Shown: in pieces, positions 8,490 through 17,197 of the stretch | How the letters are laid out: the number at the start of each line of letters is the position of its first letter | How positions within the stretch are numbered: the first letter of the stretch is position 1 | Position numbers and translations under genes: made by a program | The notes under the pieces: model-generated | Database searches by the model: none | Told to the model about the DNA's origin: nothing | What the model saw: the letters and a program-made list of their open reading frames with translations, nothing else | Origin: JAWLHU01 sp049324875 | GTDB taxonomy: Bacteria > Bacillota > Sulfobacillia > Symbiobacteriales > Symbiobacteriaceae | Assembly (NCBI GenBank): GCA_049324875.1 | Contig: JBMONC010000046.1 | Span: 24,536 to 88,535 of the forward strand | Reading direction: 5' to 3' | Length of the DNA: 64,000 nucleotides

Positions 8490-11400
8490 CTACCCGCTGA
8501 CCAGGGTCTGGGACTCCCGGGTGATGTTGGCCGCCACCGAGAGCTGCACCCAGTCGGGCGGGCCCGGCGGCTCGGGCGGCACCACCTTGCCCGGGTCGTC
8601 ATCGGCGTCGTTGGTCAGGTTGGACTGGCCGCCGCCGGAGACCTGGACCTGGTTGATGGAGGTATCCTCGGCGTCGGGGGTGACCTCCACCGTCAGGTAG
8701 ATCGGCGGGTAGGCGGCCCCCGGGGCCAGGGCGTCGGAGCGGGTGCAGGTCAGCGTGGCCAGGTCGCAGGACCAGCCGTCGCCGGTCAGCGCCAGCGGGG
8801 TCAGGCCGGTGGGCAGGGTGTCGGTCACCGTCACCGGGGCATCGGTGGGCCCGAGGCCGGTGTTTGAGACCGTGATGGTGTAAAGCTCATTCAGCCCCGT
8901 CACCATCGGGTCACTGTGGCTCTTGGTGACGGTCAGGTCGGCCACCTGGACGATGGTGGTGGGATCCTCGGCGGTGTTGTTGGTGGTGGTCAGCTCGCCG
9001 CCGCCGCTGACGGTGGCTGTGTTGGTCACAGAGGGCGGCGCATTGGCGGCCACCTCCACCGCCAGGGTGATGGCCGGGTAGCTGCTGCCGGCGGCCAGCG
9101 TATCGGAGCGGCTGCAGGTGAGGGTGGCCAGGTCGCAGATCCAGCCGGTGCCGCTGATGGCGTTGGCGGTCAGCCCGGCGGGCAGGGTGTCGGCCACGGT
9201 CACCGTGCCGGTGGTGGGAGCGGAGCCGCTGTTGCTCACGGTGATGGTGTAGCTGTGGCTCAGCCCCTGCCGGAACGGTTCCGCGTGGCTCTTGGTGATG
9301 GTCAGGTCCGGGGTCGGGTCGACGGTGGTCGGATCGGCGGTGGTGTTGTCGCCGGTGTAGACCTCGCCGCCGCCCGCCACGGTCGCCTCGTTGGTGAGCG
9401 AGAGGGCCGCGTCCTGGGCCACATCCACCGTGAGGGTGATGGCCGGGTAGCTGTTGCCCGGGTCGACCGCGCCGGCGGAGGTGCAGGTGACGGACTGACC
9501 GTCGATGGTGCAGGTCCAGCCTGTTCCGCCGGCGGAGACCGGGGTGAGACCGACGGGCAGGGTGTCGGTCACCGTGGCCGTGCCGCTGGTGGCTGCGCTG
9601 CCGGCGTTGCTCACGGTGATGGTGTAGGACGCTCCCTGCTGCCCCTGCTGGAAGTTGCCGGTGTGGCTCTTGGCCACAGTCAGGTTGGGCCTGGGGGTGA
9701 TGTTGGTGGGATCAGAGGCCGTGTTGTTGGCGTTGTTGACGTCATTGCCCCCCGAGACGGTGGCCGTGTTGGTCACGCTGCCCGCCGCCGTGATGGACAC
9801 ATCCACCGTGAGGGTGATGGCGTCATAGGAGGCACCCCCCGCCAGGAGGTCCGAACGGGTGCAGGTCAGGGTGGCCAGGTGGCAGCTCCAGCCGGTCCCG
9901 CTGATGGCGGTGACCGTCAGGCCCGCCGGCAGCGTGTCGGTCACGGTGACGGTGCCGCTGGTCAGGCCGGTGCCGCTGTTGGTGACGGTGATGGTGTAGC
10001 CCGCCCCGGTCTGGCCCTGGTGGAAGTCGCCGGTGTGGCTCTTGGTGATGGTCAGGTCGGGCAGCTGGATCACGGTCACCGCATCCGTGGCCGTGTTGTT
10101 GCCCGGGGTCAGGTCAGAGCCGCCGGAGACCGTCACGCTGTTGGTCAGGCTGGGCGGAGCGGTGGCCGCCACGTCCACCGTCAGGGTGATGGCGGGGTAG
10201 CTGCTGCCGGCGGCCAGCGTGTCGGAGCGGGTGCAGGTCAGGGTGGCCCGGGCGCAGCTCCAGCCGGCCCCGCTGATGGCGGTGGCCGTCAGCCCGGCGG
10301 GCAGGGTGTCGGTCACCGTCACGGCGCCAAAGGTCTCACCCGGCCCGAGGTTGGAGACGGTGATGGTGAAGGCGGCCCCGGTCTGCCCCTGGGTGAAGGC
10401 GCCGGTGTGGCTCTTGGTGATGGTCAGGTCCGGCGCCTGCGCCACCGGCACGGCGATGGTGGCCGAGTTGTTGGTGGTGTTGGCCTCGCCACCGCCGGAG
10501 ACGCTGGCGGTGTTGTCGACGGAGGTGGCCGCATCATTCGCCACCGTCACGTTGACCGTGACAGCGGCGAAGCTGACCCCGCCATCGACCACGGCGGTGC
10601 TGGTGCAGGTCAGCACCTGCCCGACCACCGAGCAGTTCCAGACGGCTGTGTCGGTGGTGATCGCACCCGGGGTGAAGGCGCTGTCGAGGGTGTCGGTCAG
10701 CGTCACGGTGGACCCGTCCGCCGGCTGGTTGCCGGCGTTATTCACCGTCAGGGTGAAGGAGGCGGGCTGGCCCTGCCGGAAGGTGCCGTTGGCGCTCTTG
10801 GTCACCGTCAGGTCCGGCTTGGAGAGGATGGTAGTGGGGTCAGAGGCGGTGTTGTTGGCGGTGTCGGTGTCGCCCCCGCCGGAGACGCTGGCGGTGTTGG
10901 TCACGCTGGCGGCGGCGTCGACCGCCACGGTGACCGTGATGGTGATCACCTCATAGGAATCGCCTGCCGCCAGCACGTCGGAGCGAGTGCAGGTCAGGGT
11001 CGCCAGGGCGCAGCTCCAGCCGGTCCCGCTGATGGCGGTGGCCGTCAGGCCCGCCGGCAGCGTGTCGGTCACGGTGACGGTGCCGCTGGTCAGGCCGGTG
11101 CCGCTGTTGGTGACGGTCAGGGTGTAGCTGGCATCAGTCTGGCCCTGGTAAAAGTCACCGGTATGGCTCTTGGTGATGGTCAGGTCGGGCAGCTGGGTGA
11201 TGTTGGTCGGATCGTCAGCGGTGTTGTTTGTGGTGTCGATCTCGCCGCCCCCGGAGACCGTGACCGTGTTGGTCAGGCTGGGAGGGGCGTAGGCGTCCAC
11301 ATCGACCGTCAGGGTGATGGCGGGGTAGCTGTTGCTCGCCGCCAGCACATCGGAGCGGGTGCAGGTCAGGGTCGCCAGATCGCAGCTCCAGCCGGTGCCG

Positions 11401-14400
11401 CTGATGGCGGTGGCCGTCAGCCCGGTCGGCAGGGTGTCGGTCACCGTCACGGCGGCGTCGGTGGGGCCCGCCCCGGCGTTGGTCACGGTGATGGTGTAGG
11501 TCGCCCCGGTCTGCCCCTGGGTGAAGGCGCCGGTGTGGCTCTTGGCAACGGTCAGGTCCGAGGTCTGCTCGATGCTGGTGGTGTGGGAGCCCGCGTCGTT
11601 GGCGGTGTAGATCTGTCCGCCGCCGCTGACCGAGGCGGTGTTGGTCAGGCTGGTGGAGGTGTCATCCGCCACCGTCAGATCGATGGTGATCTCCGAGGTA
11701 GCGCTGGGCGCCATGGCCGCGGTCCGGGTGCAGGAGACCTCCTGCCCGGTGACGTCGCAGCTCCAGTCCGTGCCGACGGCCGCCGTGGGCGTCATGCCCA
11801 CAGGGAGTGTATCGGTCACGGTGATGGTCCCGCTGGTATCGGCATAGCCCGCGTTGGTGACCGTCAGGGTGTACTGGGCGGTCCGCCCCTCCCGGAAGTT
11901 GCCCACCGGCGACTTGCTGATAGTCAGGTCGGGCATCTGGGTGATGGTGGTGACGTCGCTCGCCGCGTTGTTCCCCGACCGGGAGGCCAGCTCGCCGCCG
12001 CCCGAGACGCTCGCCGTGTTGGTCAGCTGGTGCGGGCTGGTGGTAGCGGCGTCGGTGGCCACATTCGCCGTGATGGAAATGGTGCTGGTGTTGTCAGGCT
12101 CGACGTTGGTGAGCACGGCGGACCGGGTGCAGGAGAGATCCTGCCCGTTGATGGTGCAGCTCCAGTCGGTGCCGGAGGCCGCCGTCGGCTCGATCCCGAC
12201 GGGCAGTGTATCGGCCACGGTGATGGGCGCATCCGTCGGGCCGGGGCCAATGTTGCTCACCACCAGGGAGTAGGTGGCGCCGCTCTGCCCCTGCTGGAAC
12301 GGATCGGTATGGCTCTTGCTGATAGTCAGGTCCGCCGTCTGGGTGATGTTGGTCAGGTCATCGTCGGCGTTGTTGCCGGCGGTGTTGTCGCCGCCCCCGG
12401 AGACGCTGACCGAGTTGGTCACGGTGGCGGCGGCGTCATCGGCCACGTCCACATAGAGCGTCAGCGGGGAGGCGCTGCCGCCCGCGGCGATGGCCTGGCT
12501 GTACTCGCAGGTATAGGTCTGACCCACCACGGTGCAGTTCCAGTTGCTCCCCGCCCAGGCGGTGGGGCTGGCCGGGGTCAGGCCGGTGGGGAGCGTGTCG
12601 GTGATGGTCACATAGGTGGCGTCCGGCAGGAGCGGGTCGCCCGGCAGCAGCGTGCTGCCCGGCCCCACGTTCTGGACCGAGATGGTGTAGGGCCGGTCCT
12701 GGTCCCCCTGCCGCCAGGGGTCGGTGTGGCTCTTGGTGACGGTCAGGTCCGGGCGCGGCACCACGGTCAGCACGAACTCTTCGTACATCTCCTGGAGGAC
12801 GCCGTTGTAGGTGTCGTCCACCTTGACCCGGAGGGTGGCGGTGCCGTACTTGCCCGCGCCAATGGTAGCCGTGAGGGTGCCGGTGGAGCCGGAGACGCTG
12901 CCGGAGGTGCCGGTGATCAGCCCGGTGACGCTCTGGCTCTGGACGGTGACCGCGGCCGTCGGGTTGAGCACCAGGTCGCCGTCGCCCACGTGGAAGGTGG
13001 TGCTGTACGCGGCGGGCGGGTCCTGGATGATGCTGGCGTTGACGATCTCCCCGATGGCGGGGTGCATCTCCAGGGCGCCGGCATCCACCTCATCGGCGGT
13101 GTCCTCGCTGTCCCCGGCGTCCAGCTTGCGGGCGAAGTTGGTGCCCCGCCCATCGGTGGTGTAGGGACCGCCATAGGTGCTCTCATCCACATAGGTGTTG
13201 CTGCCGGCGTCCAGCGCCGCGCTCCCGCCCAGCAGGGCGTGGGTCAGCCGGGCGCCCACATGGCTGGCCGGGACCGCCGAGCCGTTGTCGGCCAGGGGCC
13301 CGAGGCCGATCTGGGCGGTGGTCAGCCCCACCTGGTTGTTGTTGCTCCCGTGGGTGAGGCCGCCGGAGCCGCCGGTGCCGATCACGTTGTGGGAGCTGGA
13401 GCTGTGGAGGGCGGCGCTGAGATAGCCCACATCGCTGGCGGTGGTGCCGGAGCTCCCCTTGTAGTTGCCGCCCACGATGGAGTTGTACAGCTTCAGAATG
13501 CCGTCATCGGTGCGGTAGATTCCGCCGCCGCTGCCGGTCCCGTCGTCATTGTGGTCGGAGCGGTTGTTGGTCACGGTCACGTTGACCAGATGGATCTCCC
13601 CGGTGGTGCTGGGGGTCATCATCAGGCCGGCGCCGTCCTTGGCCGCTGTGTTCCCGGAGATGGTGAGGTTGGCCAGGTAGTGGAAGTCACCGGCGATGGC
13701 GCTGTGGTAAAGGCCGCCGCCGTCAAAGTCGGCGTGGTTGCCGATGACGCTGCTGTTCCTCACCTTGAGCGGCCGGCCCACGTACATGCCGCCGCCCCGG
13801 CCTGCGCTGTTGACGTCGTCATCGGCGGTGTTGTAGGAGATGATGGAGTCCTCCACATAGGAGAGTCCATCGGCGTCGGTGTGCGCATTATCCCAGAAAT
13901 AGATCCCGCCCCCGTCGCCCCCAGTGTAGCAGTTGGTGCAGTTGGAGTCGTAGGCGGTGTTGTAACTGATCCGCGACTGCTTTACCTGCAGCGGCACCAC
14001 GGCGCCCGCGGTGATTCCGCCCCCGATTCCGCCGCCGTTGGCGGAGCGGTTGCCGTTGGCGTCGGAGCCCGCCGCGTTGTAGCTGATCTCGCTCTTCTCC
14101 ACTATGGCCAGCAGGCCGGTGTAGGTCCCGCCGGTGTCGCTGGAGAGCATGATCCCGCCGCCGTCGTAGGCAGCCCGGTTGAGGGTGACGACGCTGTTGT
14201 ACAGATGCAGGGTCCCGTCGCCGTCCACAGGGTCGTAGAAGATGCCTCCGCCATAGGCCAGATCGCCGCTCCAGCCGTGGCGGATGGTGACCGCCTCAAA
14301 GGTGACGGTCCGGCTGCCGCTGGAGGCGCTGGTCTTGATGTGGAAGACGCGGAACGGGTTGCCTCCGGGCGTGCTGCTGGCCTGGATGATGGTGGAGGCG

Positions 14401-14807
14401 GGATCGCTCTCCCGATCGCCATTCCCCCCCACGATCCGGACACCGTCCGTGATGTCCAGGTCCTCTTCCAGCACGTTGGTCCCGGTGTTATTCCCCTCCG
14501 AGCCGGTGATGGTCAGGGTGTAGGTGCCGGGGGGCAGGACGATGGTGTCGTAGCCGGGGTTGGCGTTCGCCTCCATCAGCGCCTCCCGGAGGGTGCAGAC
14601 GGTACTGCCGCTCACCACCACGTCGCAGGCCCCGTTGGCTGATGCGTTGACCGCATCGGCGCTGCTGTTGACCGTGTAGCTCGCCGCCCGGGCGGGGGCC
14701 GGGAAGACCAGGAGGAGACCGGTCACCAGGGAGAGGATGGTCAGCAGACTGATCCAGGTCGAGCCGGGCCGCCCCAGCGGGCGGCGCAGAGACCCATGGT
14801 TGGACAC
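8490..14807 (-). CDS. Giant secreted CSLREA/beta-helix/DUF11-repeat surface protein, ending at an in-frame amber codon
   Basis: The ORF encodes 2105 residues. The signal peptide spans about 1-41 (ends ARA). A CSLREA-type motif, CTLREALMEAN, begins at Cys71. A right-handed beta-helix region with many N/G/SGGG repeats runs to about residue 570. Eleven DUF11 repeats of about 115-125 residues then start at about residue 685, each opening with a PDLTxxKS-type motif and containing VTDTLPxGLT. The last residues lie inside an Ig-like domain that the TAG cuts. GTG at 14807 follows GGAGGG with 7-base spacing. It is the last gene of an operon with three tail-collar proteins. Such proteins are usually adhesins or S-layer-associated. 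As written, the product lacks its SLH anchor and would be released, unless the stop is read through or is an assembly error. Confidence 0.85.
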   Translation of the reverse strand: MSNHGSLRRPLGRPGSTWISLLTILSLVTGLLLVFPAPARAASYTVNSSADAVNASANGACDVVVSGSTVCTLREALMEANANPGYDTIVLPPGTYTLTITGSEGNNTGTNVLEEDLDITDGVRIVGGNGDRESDPASTIIQASSTPGGNPFRVFHIKTSASSGSRTVTFEAVTIRHGWSGDLAYGGGIFYDPVDGDGTLHLYNSVVTLNRAAYDGGGIMLSSDTGGTYTGLLAIVEKSEISYNAAGSDANGNRSANGGGIGGGITAGAVVPLQVKQSRISYNTAYDSNCTNCYTGGDGGGIYFWDNAHTDADGLSYVEDSIISYNTADDDVNSAGRGGGMYVGRPLKVRNSSVIGNHADFDGGGLYHSAIAGDFHYLANLTISGNTAAKDGAGLMMTPSTTGEIHLVNVTVTNNRSDHNDDGTGSGGGIYRTDDGILKLYNSIVGGNYKGSSGTTASDVGYLSAALHSSSSHNVIGTGGSGGLTHGSNNNQVGLTTAQIGLGPLADNGSAVPASHVGARLTHALLGGSAALDAGSNTYVDESTYGGPYTTDGRGTNFARKLDAGDSEDTADEVDAGALEMHPAIGEIVNASIIQDPPAAYSTTFHVGDGDLVLNPTAAVTVQSQSVTGLITGTSGSVSGSTGTLTATIGAGKYGTATLRVKVDDTYNGVLQEMYEEFVLTVVPRPDLTVTKSHTDPWRQGDQDRPYTISVQNVGPGSTLLPGDPLLPDATYVTITDTLPTGLTPASPTAWAGSNWNCTVVGQTYTCEYSQAIAAGGSASPLTLYVDVADDAAATVTNSVSVSGGGDNTAGNNADDDLTNITQTADLTISKSHTDPFQQGQSGATYSLVVSNIGPGPTDAPITVADTLPVGIEPTAASGTDWSCTINGQDLSCTRSAVLTNVEPDNTSTISITANVATDAATTSPHQLTNTASVSGGGELASRSGNNAASDVTTITQMPDLTISKSPVGNFREGRTAQYTLTVTNAGYADTSGTITVTDTLPVGMTPTAAVGTDWSCDVTGQEVSCTRTAAMAPSATSEITIDLTVADDTSTSLTNTASVSGGGQIYTANDAGSHTTSIEQTSDLTVAKSHTGAFTQGQTGATYTITVTNAGAGPTDAAVTVTDTLPTGLTATAISGTGWSCDLATLTCTRSDVLAASNSYPAITLTVDVDAYAPPSLTNTVTVSGGGEIDTTNNTADDPTNITQLPDLTITKSHTGDFYQGQTDASYTLTVTNSGTGLTSGTVTVTDTLPAGLTATAISGTGWSCALATLTCTRSDVLAAGDSYEVITITVTVAVDAAASVTNTASVSGGGDTDTANNTASDPTTILSKPDLTVTKSANGTFRQGQPASFTLTVNNAGNQPADGSTVTLTDTLDSAFTPGAITTDTAVWNCSVVGQVLTCTSTAVVDGGVSFAAVTVNVTVANDAATSVDNTASVSGGGEANTTNNSATIAVPVAQAPDLTITKSHTGAFTQGQTGAAFTITVSNLGPGETFGAVTVTDTLPAGLTATAISGAGWSCARATLTCTRSDTLAAGSSYPAITLTVDVAATAPPSLTNSVTVSGGSDLTPGNNTATDAVTVIQLPDLTITKSHTGDFHQGQTGAGYTITVTNSGTGLTSGTVTVTDTLPAGLTVTAISGTGWSCHLATLTCTRSDLLAGGASYDAITLTVDVSITAAGSVTNTATVSGGNDVNNANNTASDPTNITPRPNLTVAKSHTGNFQQGQQGASYTITVSNAGSAATSGTATVTDTLPVGLTPVSAGGTGWTCTIDGQSVTCTSAGAVDPGNSYPAITLTVDVAQDAALSLTNEATVAGGGEVYTGDNTTADPTTVDPTPDLTITKSHAEPFRQGLSHSYTITVSNSGSAPTTGTVTVADTLPAGLTANAISGTGWICDLATLTCSRSDTLAAGSSYPAITLAVEVAANAPPSVTNTATVSGGGELTTTNNTAEDPTTIVQVADLTVTKSHSDPMVTGLNELYTITVSNTGLGPTDAPVTVTDTLPTGLTPLALTGDGWSCDLATLTCTRSDALAPGAAYPPIYLTVEVTPDAEDTSINQVQVSGGGQSNLTNDADDDPGKVVPPEPPGPPDWVQLSVAANITRESQTLVSG

Positions 14808-14820
14808 CTTCTAGCCCTCC

Positions 14821-15342
14821 TTACGGCCGGGGCGGATAGACACCCTCCAGGGCGATGATGAAATTCAGGGTGAGGTAGGGCTGCATGTTGTTGTGGGGCT
14901 GGTTCCCGCCGGTCATGGCCAGGGCCTGGGGGCTCATGGCCACCAGGTTGACCGGGCTGCCGTACGCACCGGAGGCGCCCTCCCGGACCGGCGCCCAGAC
15001 GTTGCCCTGGGGGGAGGAGGTCGAGGAGCCATCCACGAAGCAGGCGGGGGTGTGAGAATGGCTGGGTACCTCGCTCCTCAGCAGGGTGATGCTGCTGGAG
15101 CCCTTCGCCTCGCCGAGCACATGGTTGCTCAGATCCTGCCCCTGGCCCCACATCATGGGGGCCCGACCCTGGAGGTCCGGCAGGGCGAAATTGGACTTGC
15201 CGTTGCCCCCGTAGGTGGTTCCCAGCAGGGAGAAGAGGGCGGTGTTCTGGGAGAGGGGCATCAACTGACCGTCGCACAAGGCCCAGCCCCTGGGGGCGAA
15301 GTTGCCGGCGAAGATGCGGATCTCTGCGATAAAGGGATCCAT
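14821..15342 (-). CDS. Tail-collar domain protein (MdpB-like), copy 3
   Basis: The protein has 173 residues and is a member of the phage tail-collar/microcystin-dependent protein family. Family marks are the opening PFIAEIRIFAGNFAPRGWA, then LCDGQLMPLSQNTALFSLLG, TYGGNG and FALPDLQGR, and the C-terminal HNNMQPYLTLNFIIAL. ATG at 15342 fits the GGAGG site better than an upstream TTG. Family members form trimeric tail tips in phages, but bacterial copies like this stand alone in operons. The function is unknown. Its partners here are two paralogues and the giant surface gene 13 bases downstream. Confidence 0.88.
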   Translation of the reverse strand: MDPFIAEIRIFAGNFAPRGWALCDGQLMPLSQNTALFSLLGTTYGGNGKSNFALPDLQGRAPMMWGQGQDLSNHVLGEAKGSSSITLLRSEVPSHSHTPACFVDGSSTSSPQGNVWAPVREGASGAYGSPVNLVAMSPQALAMTGGNQPHNNMQPYLTLNFIIALEGVYPPRP

Positions 15343-15357
15343 AAGCAAGCGCCTCCT

Positions 15358-15861
15358 TTAGTTCCGGCTGGGGAAGATGCCCTGCAGGGCGATCACGTAG
15401 TTGAGCACCAGGTAGGGCTGCATGTTCTCATGGGGCTCTCCGCCGCCCGCGGGAGAGATGGCAGCGGAATTCAGGGCGGTGTCGGGAGAGGCGCCTGCGG
15501 TGTACGGGTTGGCGGTGGACGGCGCCCAGACCTTGCCCGCCGGCCCGGTGGAGTCCGCACCGGCGCCGTTGGCCATCACCTGGTGGGTGTGGACGGGCAT
15601 CTCGTTCACCGAGAGGGTGTGGACGGGCTCGCCCCCGGACTGCCCAAGGATGTTGCCGCCACCCATGTGAATGGGCACCCGCCCCTGGAGGTTTGGCAGA
15701 GCGAAGGTGGTCTGCCCATTACCCCCGTAGGTGGTGCCCAGCAGGGAGAAGAGCGCCTGGTTCTGGTTGATCGGGAGTTGCTGACCGTTGCAGAAAGCCC
15801 ACCCCTTGGGGGCGAAGCCGAAGGAGATGATCTTGATCTCGGCCAGGAAGGGTTCCGACAT
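15358..15861 (-). CDS. Tail-collar domain protein (MdpB-like), copy 2
   Basis: The protein has 167 residues and the same architecture as its neighbours: PFLAEIKIISFGFAPKGWA, CNGQQLPINQNQALFSLLG, TYGGNGQTTFALPNLQGR, an MPVHTHQV stretch and HENMQPYLVLNYVIALQG. No signal peptide is visible. ATG at 15861 follows GGAGGAG. Copies 1, 2 and 3 differ enough to have separate roles, and may form a heteromeric fibre. That is inference from the triplet arrangement. Confidence 0.88.
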   Translation of the reverse strand: MSEPFLAEIKIISFGFAPKGWAFCNGQQLPINQNQALFSLLGTTYGGNGQTTFALPNLQGRVPIHMGGGNILGQSGGEPVHTLSVNEMPVHTHQVMANGAGADSTGPAGKVWAPSTANPYTAGASPDTALNSAAISPAGGGEPHENMQPYLVLNYVIALQGIFPSRN

Positions 15862-15876
15862 GGCGTTCTCCTCCTA

Positions 15877-16377
15877 TCAGTTCTGGCTCGGGTAGATACC
15901 GGACAGGGCGATGATGAAGCTGACGCAGAGGTAGGGCATCATGTTGTCGTGCGGCTGCCCCCCGCCGAAGGGCCGGATCGCACTGGGGCTCATGCTCCCA
16001 TCCGGCTCCACGTTGGCGAACTGGGTCAGGGTGGAGTTGGCCCAGAGGGCGTTGGTCGGGCTGGGTTGGTTGCCCGTCTCGTTCCTCGCACCCGCTGTGT
16101 GGGTGTGGGTGGCCATCTGGGCGGTGGTGAGGATCACCTGCTCCACGCCGCCCATCTGCCCCAGGGTGTACCCGGTGGCTGCGTGCACCGGCAGCCGTCC
16201 CCGCAGATCGGGGAGCGCAAAGGTGGACTGCCCGTCGCCGCCGTAGGTGGTGCCAATGAGCGTGAACAGGGCCTCATACTCGGAGGTGGACAGGAACGAA
16301 CCGTCACAGAAGGCCCACCCAGCCGGGGCGTAGTTCCCAGCGAACATCCGGATCTCACCGACGTACGGAGTTGTCAT
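15877..16377 (-). CDS. Tail-collar domain protein (MdpB-like), copy 1
   Basis: The protein has 166 residues. It opens PYVGEIRMFAGNYAPAGWAF. It continues with CDGSFLSTSEYEALFTLIG, TYGGDGQSTFALPDLRGR and a MATHTHTAG segment, and ends HDNMMPYLCVSFIIAL. It overlaps the upstream acetyltransferase by 4 bases (ATGA), which implies translational coupling. It lies first of the three collar genes. Confidence 0.88.
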   Translation of the reverse strand: MTTPYVGEIRMFAGNYAPAGWAFCDGSFLSTSEYEALFTLIGTTYGGDGQSTFALPDLRGRLPVHAATGYTLGQMGGVEQVILTTAQMATHTHTAGARNETGNQPSPTNALWANSTLTQFANVEPDGSMSPSAIRPFGGGQPHDNMMPYLCVSFIIALSGIYPSQN

Positions 16378-16898
16378 GCCGATCTCCCTTCCTGGTGCCG
16401 AGTGTTGGGGCCGGAACCGGGAACCGGTGCGTCCGGGGCCCAGTTCATCAGGAAATGAAAGCCGGCCTCCGATGCCCTCCGGAACCCAAGCCGCTCAAAG
16501 AGCCGGAGCGAGGGGTTGAAGCTCTCCACGTAGATGGTGACGTGGCGGCGGCTGGCCACCGCTTCCGCCAGCAGCTCGCCGAGGATGCTCCCCCCGATGC
16601 CCTGGCCGCGGAACTCAGGGAGCAGGGTGATGTCCAGCAGGTGGATCCGCTCCGGTTTGCGGGAGAGCCAGAGGCGGCCCACCGGCACCCGGTCCCGCAG
16701 GATGACCTGCTGGAGCGCCTCGGGGTAGTGGGCCTCGCAGTGCTGCCGCTGGGCCTGGAACTGCATCTGCAGAAACCCCTGCTTCTGCCGCTCGTCCCAG
16801 GGGAGCAGCGCCATCTCCTCCTGCCGGGTGGAGGCGTAGACCGCCAGCAGGAAGGGATCATCCGTTGGCAGGGCGGGGCGCAGGGTGATCCCGGTCAT
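16374..16898 (-). CDS. GNAT family N-acetyltransferase, collar-operon copy 2
   Basis: The protein has 174 residues. The acetyl-CoA-binding motif RGQGIGGSIL and the LFERLGF segment are typical of GNAT enzymes. It overlaps both neighbours by 4 bases (DUF6916-like gene upstream, collar copy 1 downstream). It is paralogous to the GNAT at 17198-17680: both carry YASTRQ and a GFLxMQFQA motif. The substrate is unknown. Its position suggests it modifies one of the operon's surface proteins. Confidence 0.85.
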   Translation of the reverse strand: MTGITLRPALPTDDPFLLAVYASTRQEEMALLPWDERQKQGFLQMQFQAQRQHCEAHYPEALQQVILRDRVPVGRLWLSRKPERIHLLDITLLPEFRGQGIGGSILGELLAEAVASRRHVTIYVESFNPSLRLFERLGFRRASEAGFHFLMNWAPDAPVPGSGPNTRHQEGRSA

Positions 16899-17188
16899 GG
16901 CTCCACCAGCCTGTTGAAGACCGCCTCGTAGAGGAAGCCCTCCGGCTGGCGCCCCACGGGCACCAGAAAGAGGTCGAACTCACCCAGTTGATCGTGGCGA
17001 AGGGCGTAGATCCCCTGGGGCAGGAAGCGGTCCAGGGGGCCCTGGAACAGCAGGCTGAATCGCCGCTGATGCGGGGTGCTGCCCAGGGCGTTCACCTCGG
17101 TCAGCTCCACCGCCACAGAGGCCGACGCCACCTGAAACGGGGTGTGAAGCTGCTCCAGGAAGTGGGGAAGGTCCAGTTGCTGTAGCAT
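16895..17188 (-). CDS. DUF6916-like small protein
   Basis: The protein has 97 residues. The family-type pattern is visible: HFLEQLHTPFQV, then VELTEVNALG, RFSLLFQGP, LPQGIYALRHDQLGEFDLFL and YEAVFNRLVEP. It is soluble, with no signal peptide. I place it in DUF6916 from this pattern, since members commonly lie beside tail-collar genes. It is coupled to the next GNAT by an ATGA overlap and may be an adaptor or chaperone. The function is unknown. Confidence 0.65.
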   Translation of the reverse strand: MLQQLDLPHFLEQLHTPFQVASASVAVELTEVNALGSTPHQRRFSLLFQGPLDRFLPQGIYALRHDQLGEFDLFLVPVGRQPEGFLYEAVFNRLVEP

Positions 17189-17197
17189 CCGATCACC

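Noticed and set aside
8490..8492. Pyrrolysine at the amber codon
   Set aside because: No pyrrolysine genes or PYLIS-like structure is visible in the window, and the family shows no catalytic need there. Mutation, error or readthrough is simpler.
8916..14642. Plus-strand 1908-residue open frame
   Set aside because: It is antisense to the giant surface gene in a GC-rich repeat region. Its Gly/Arg/His/Val composition is typical of a shadow frame, and it has no domain motif or ribosome site.
14821..16377. Prophage tail region
   Set aside because: Only collar-domain genes occur, next to acetyltransferases and a wall protein. No other phage genes are within 10 kb.
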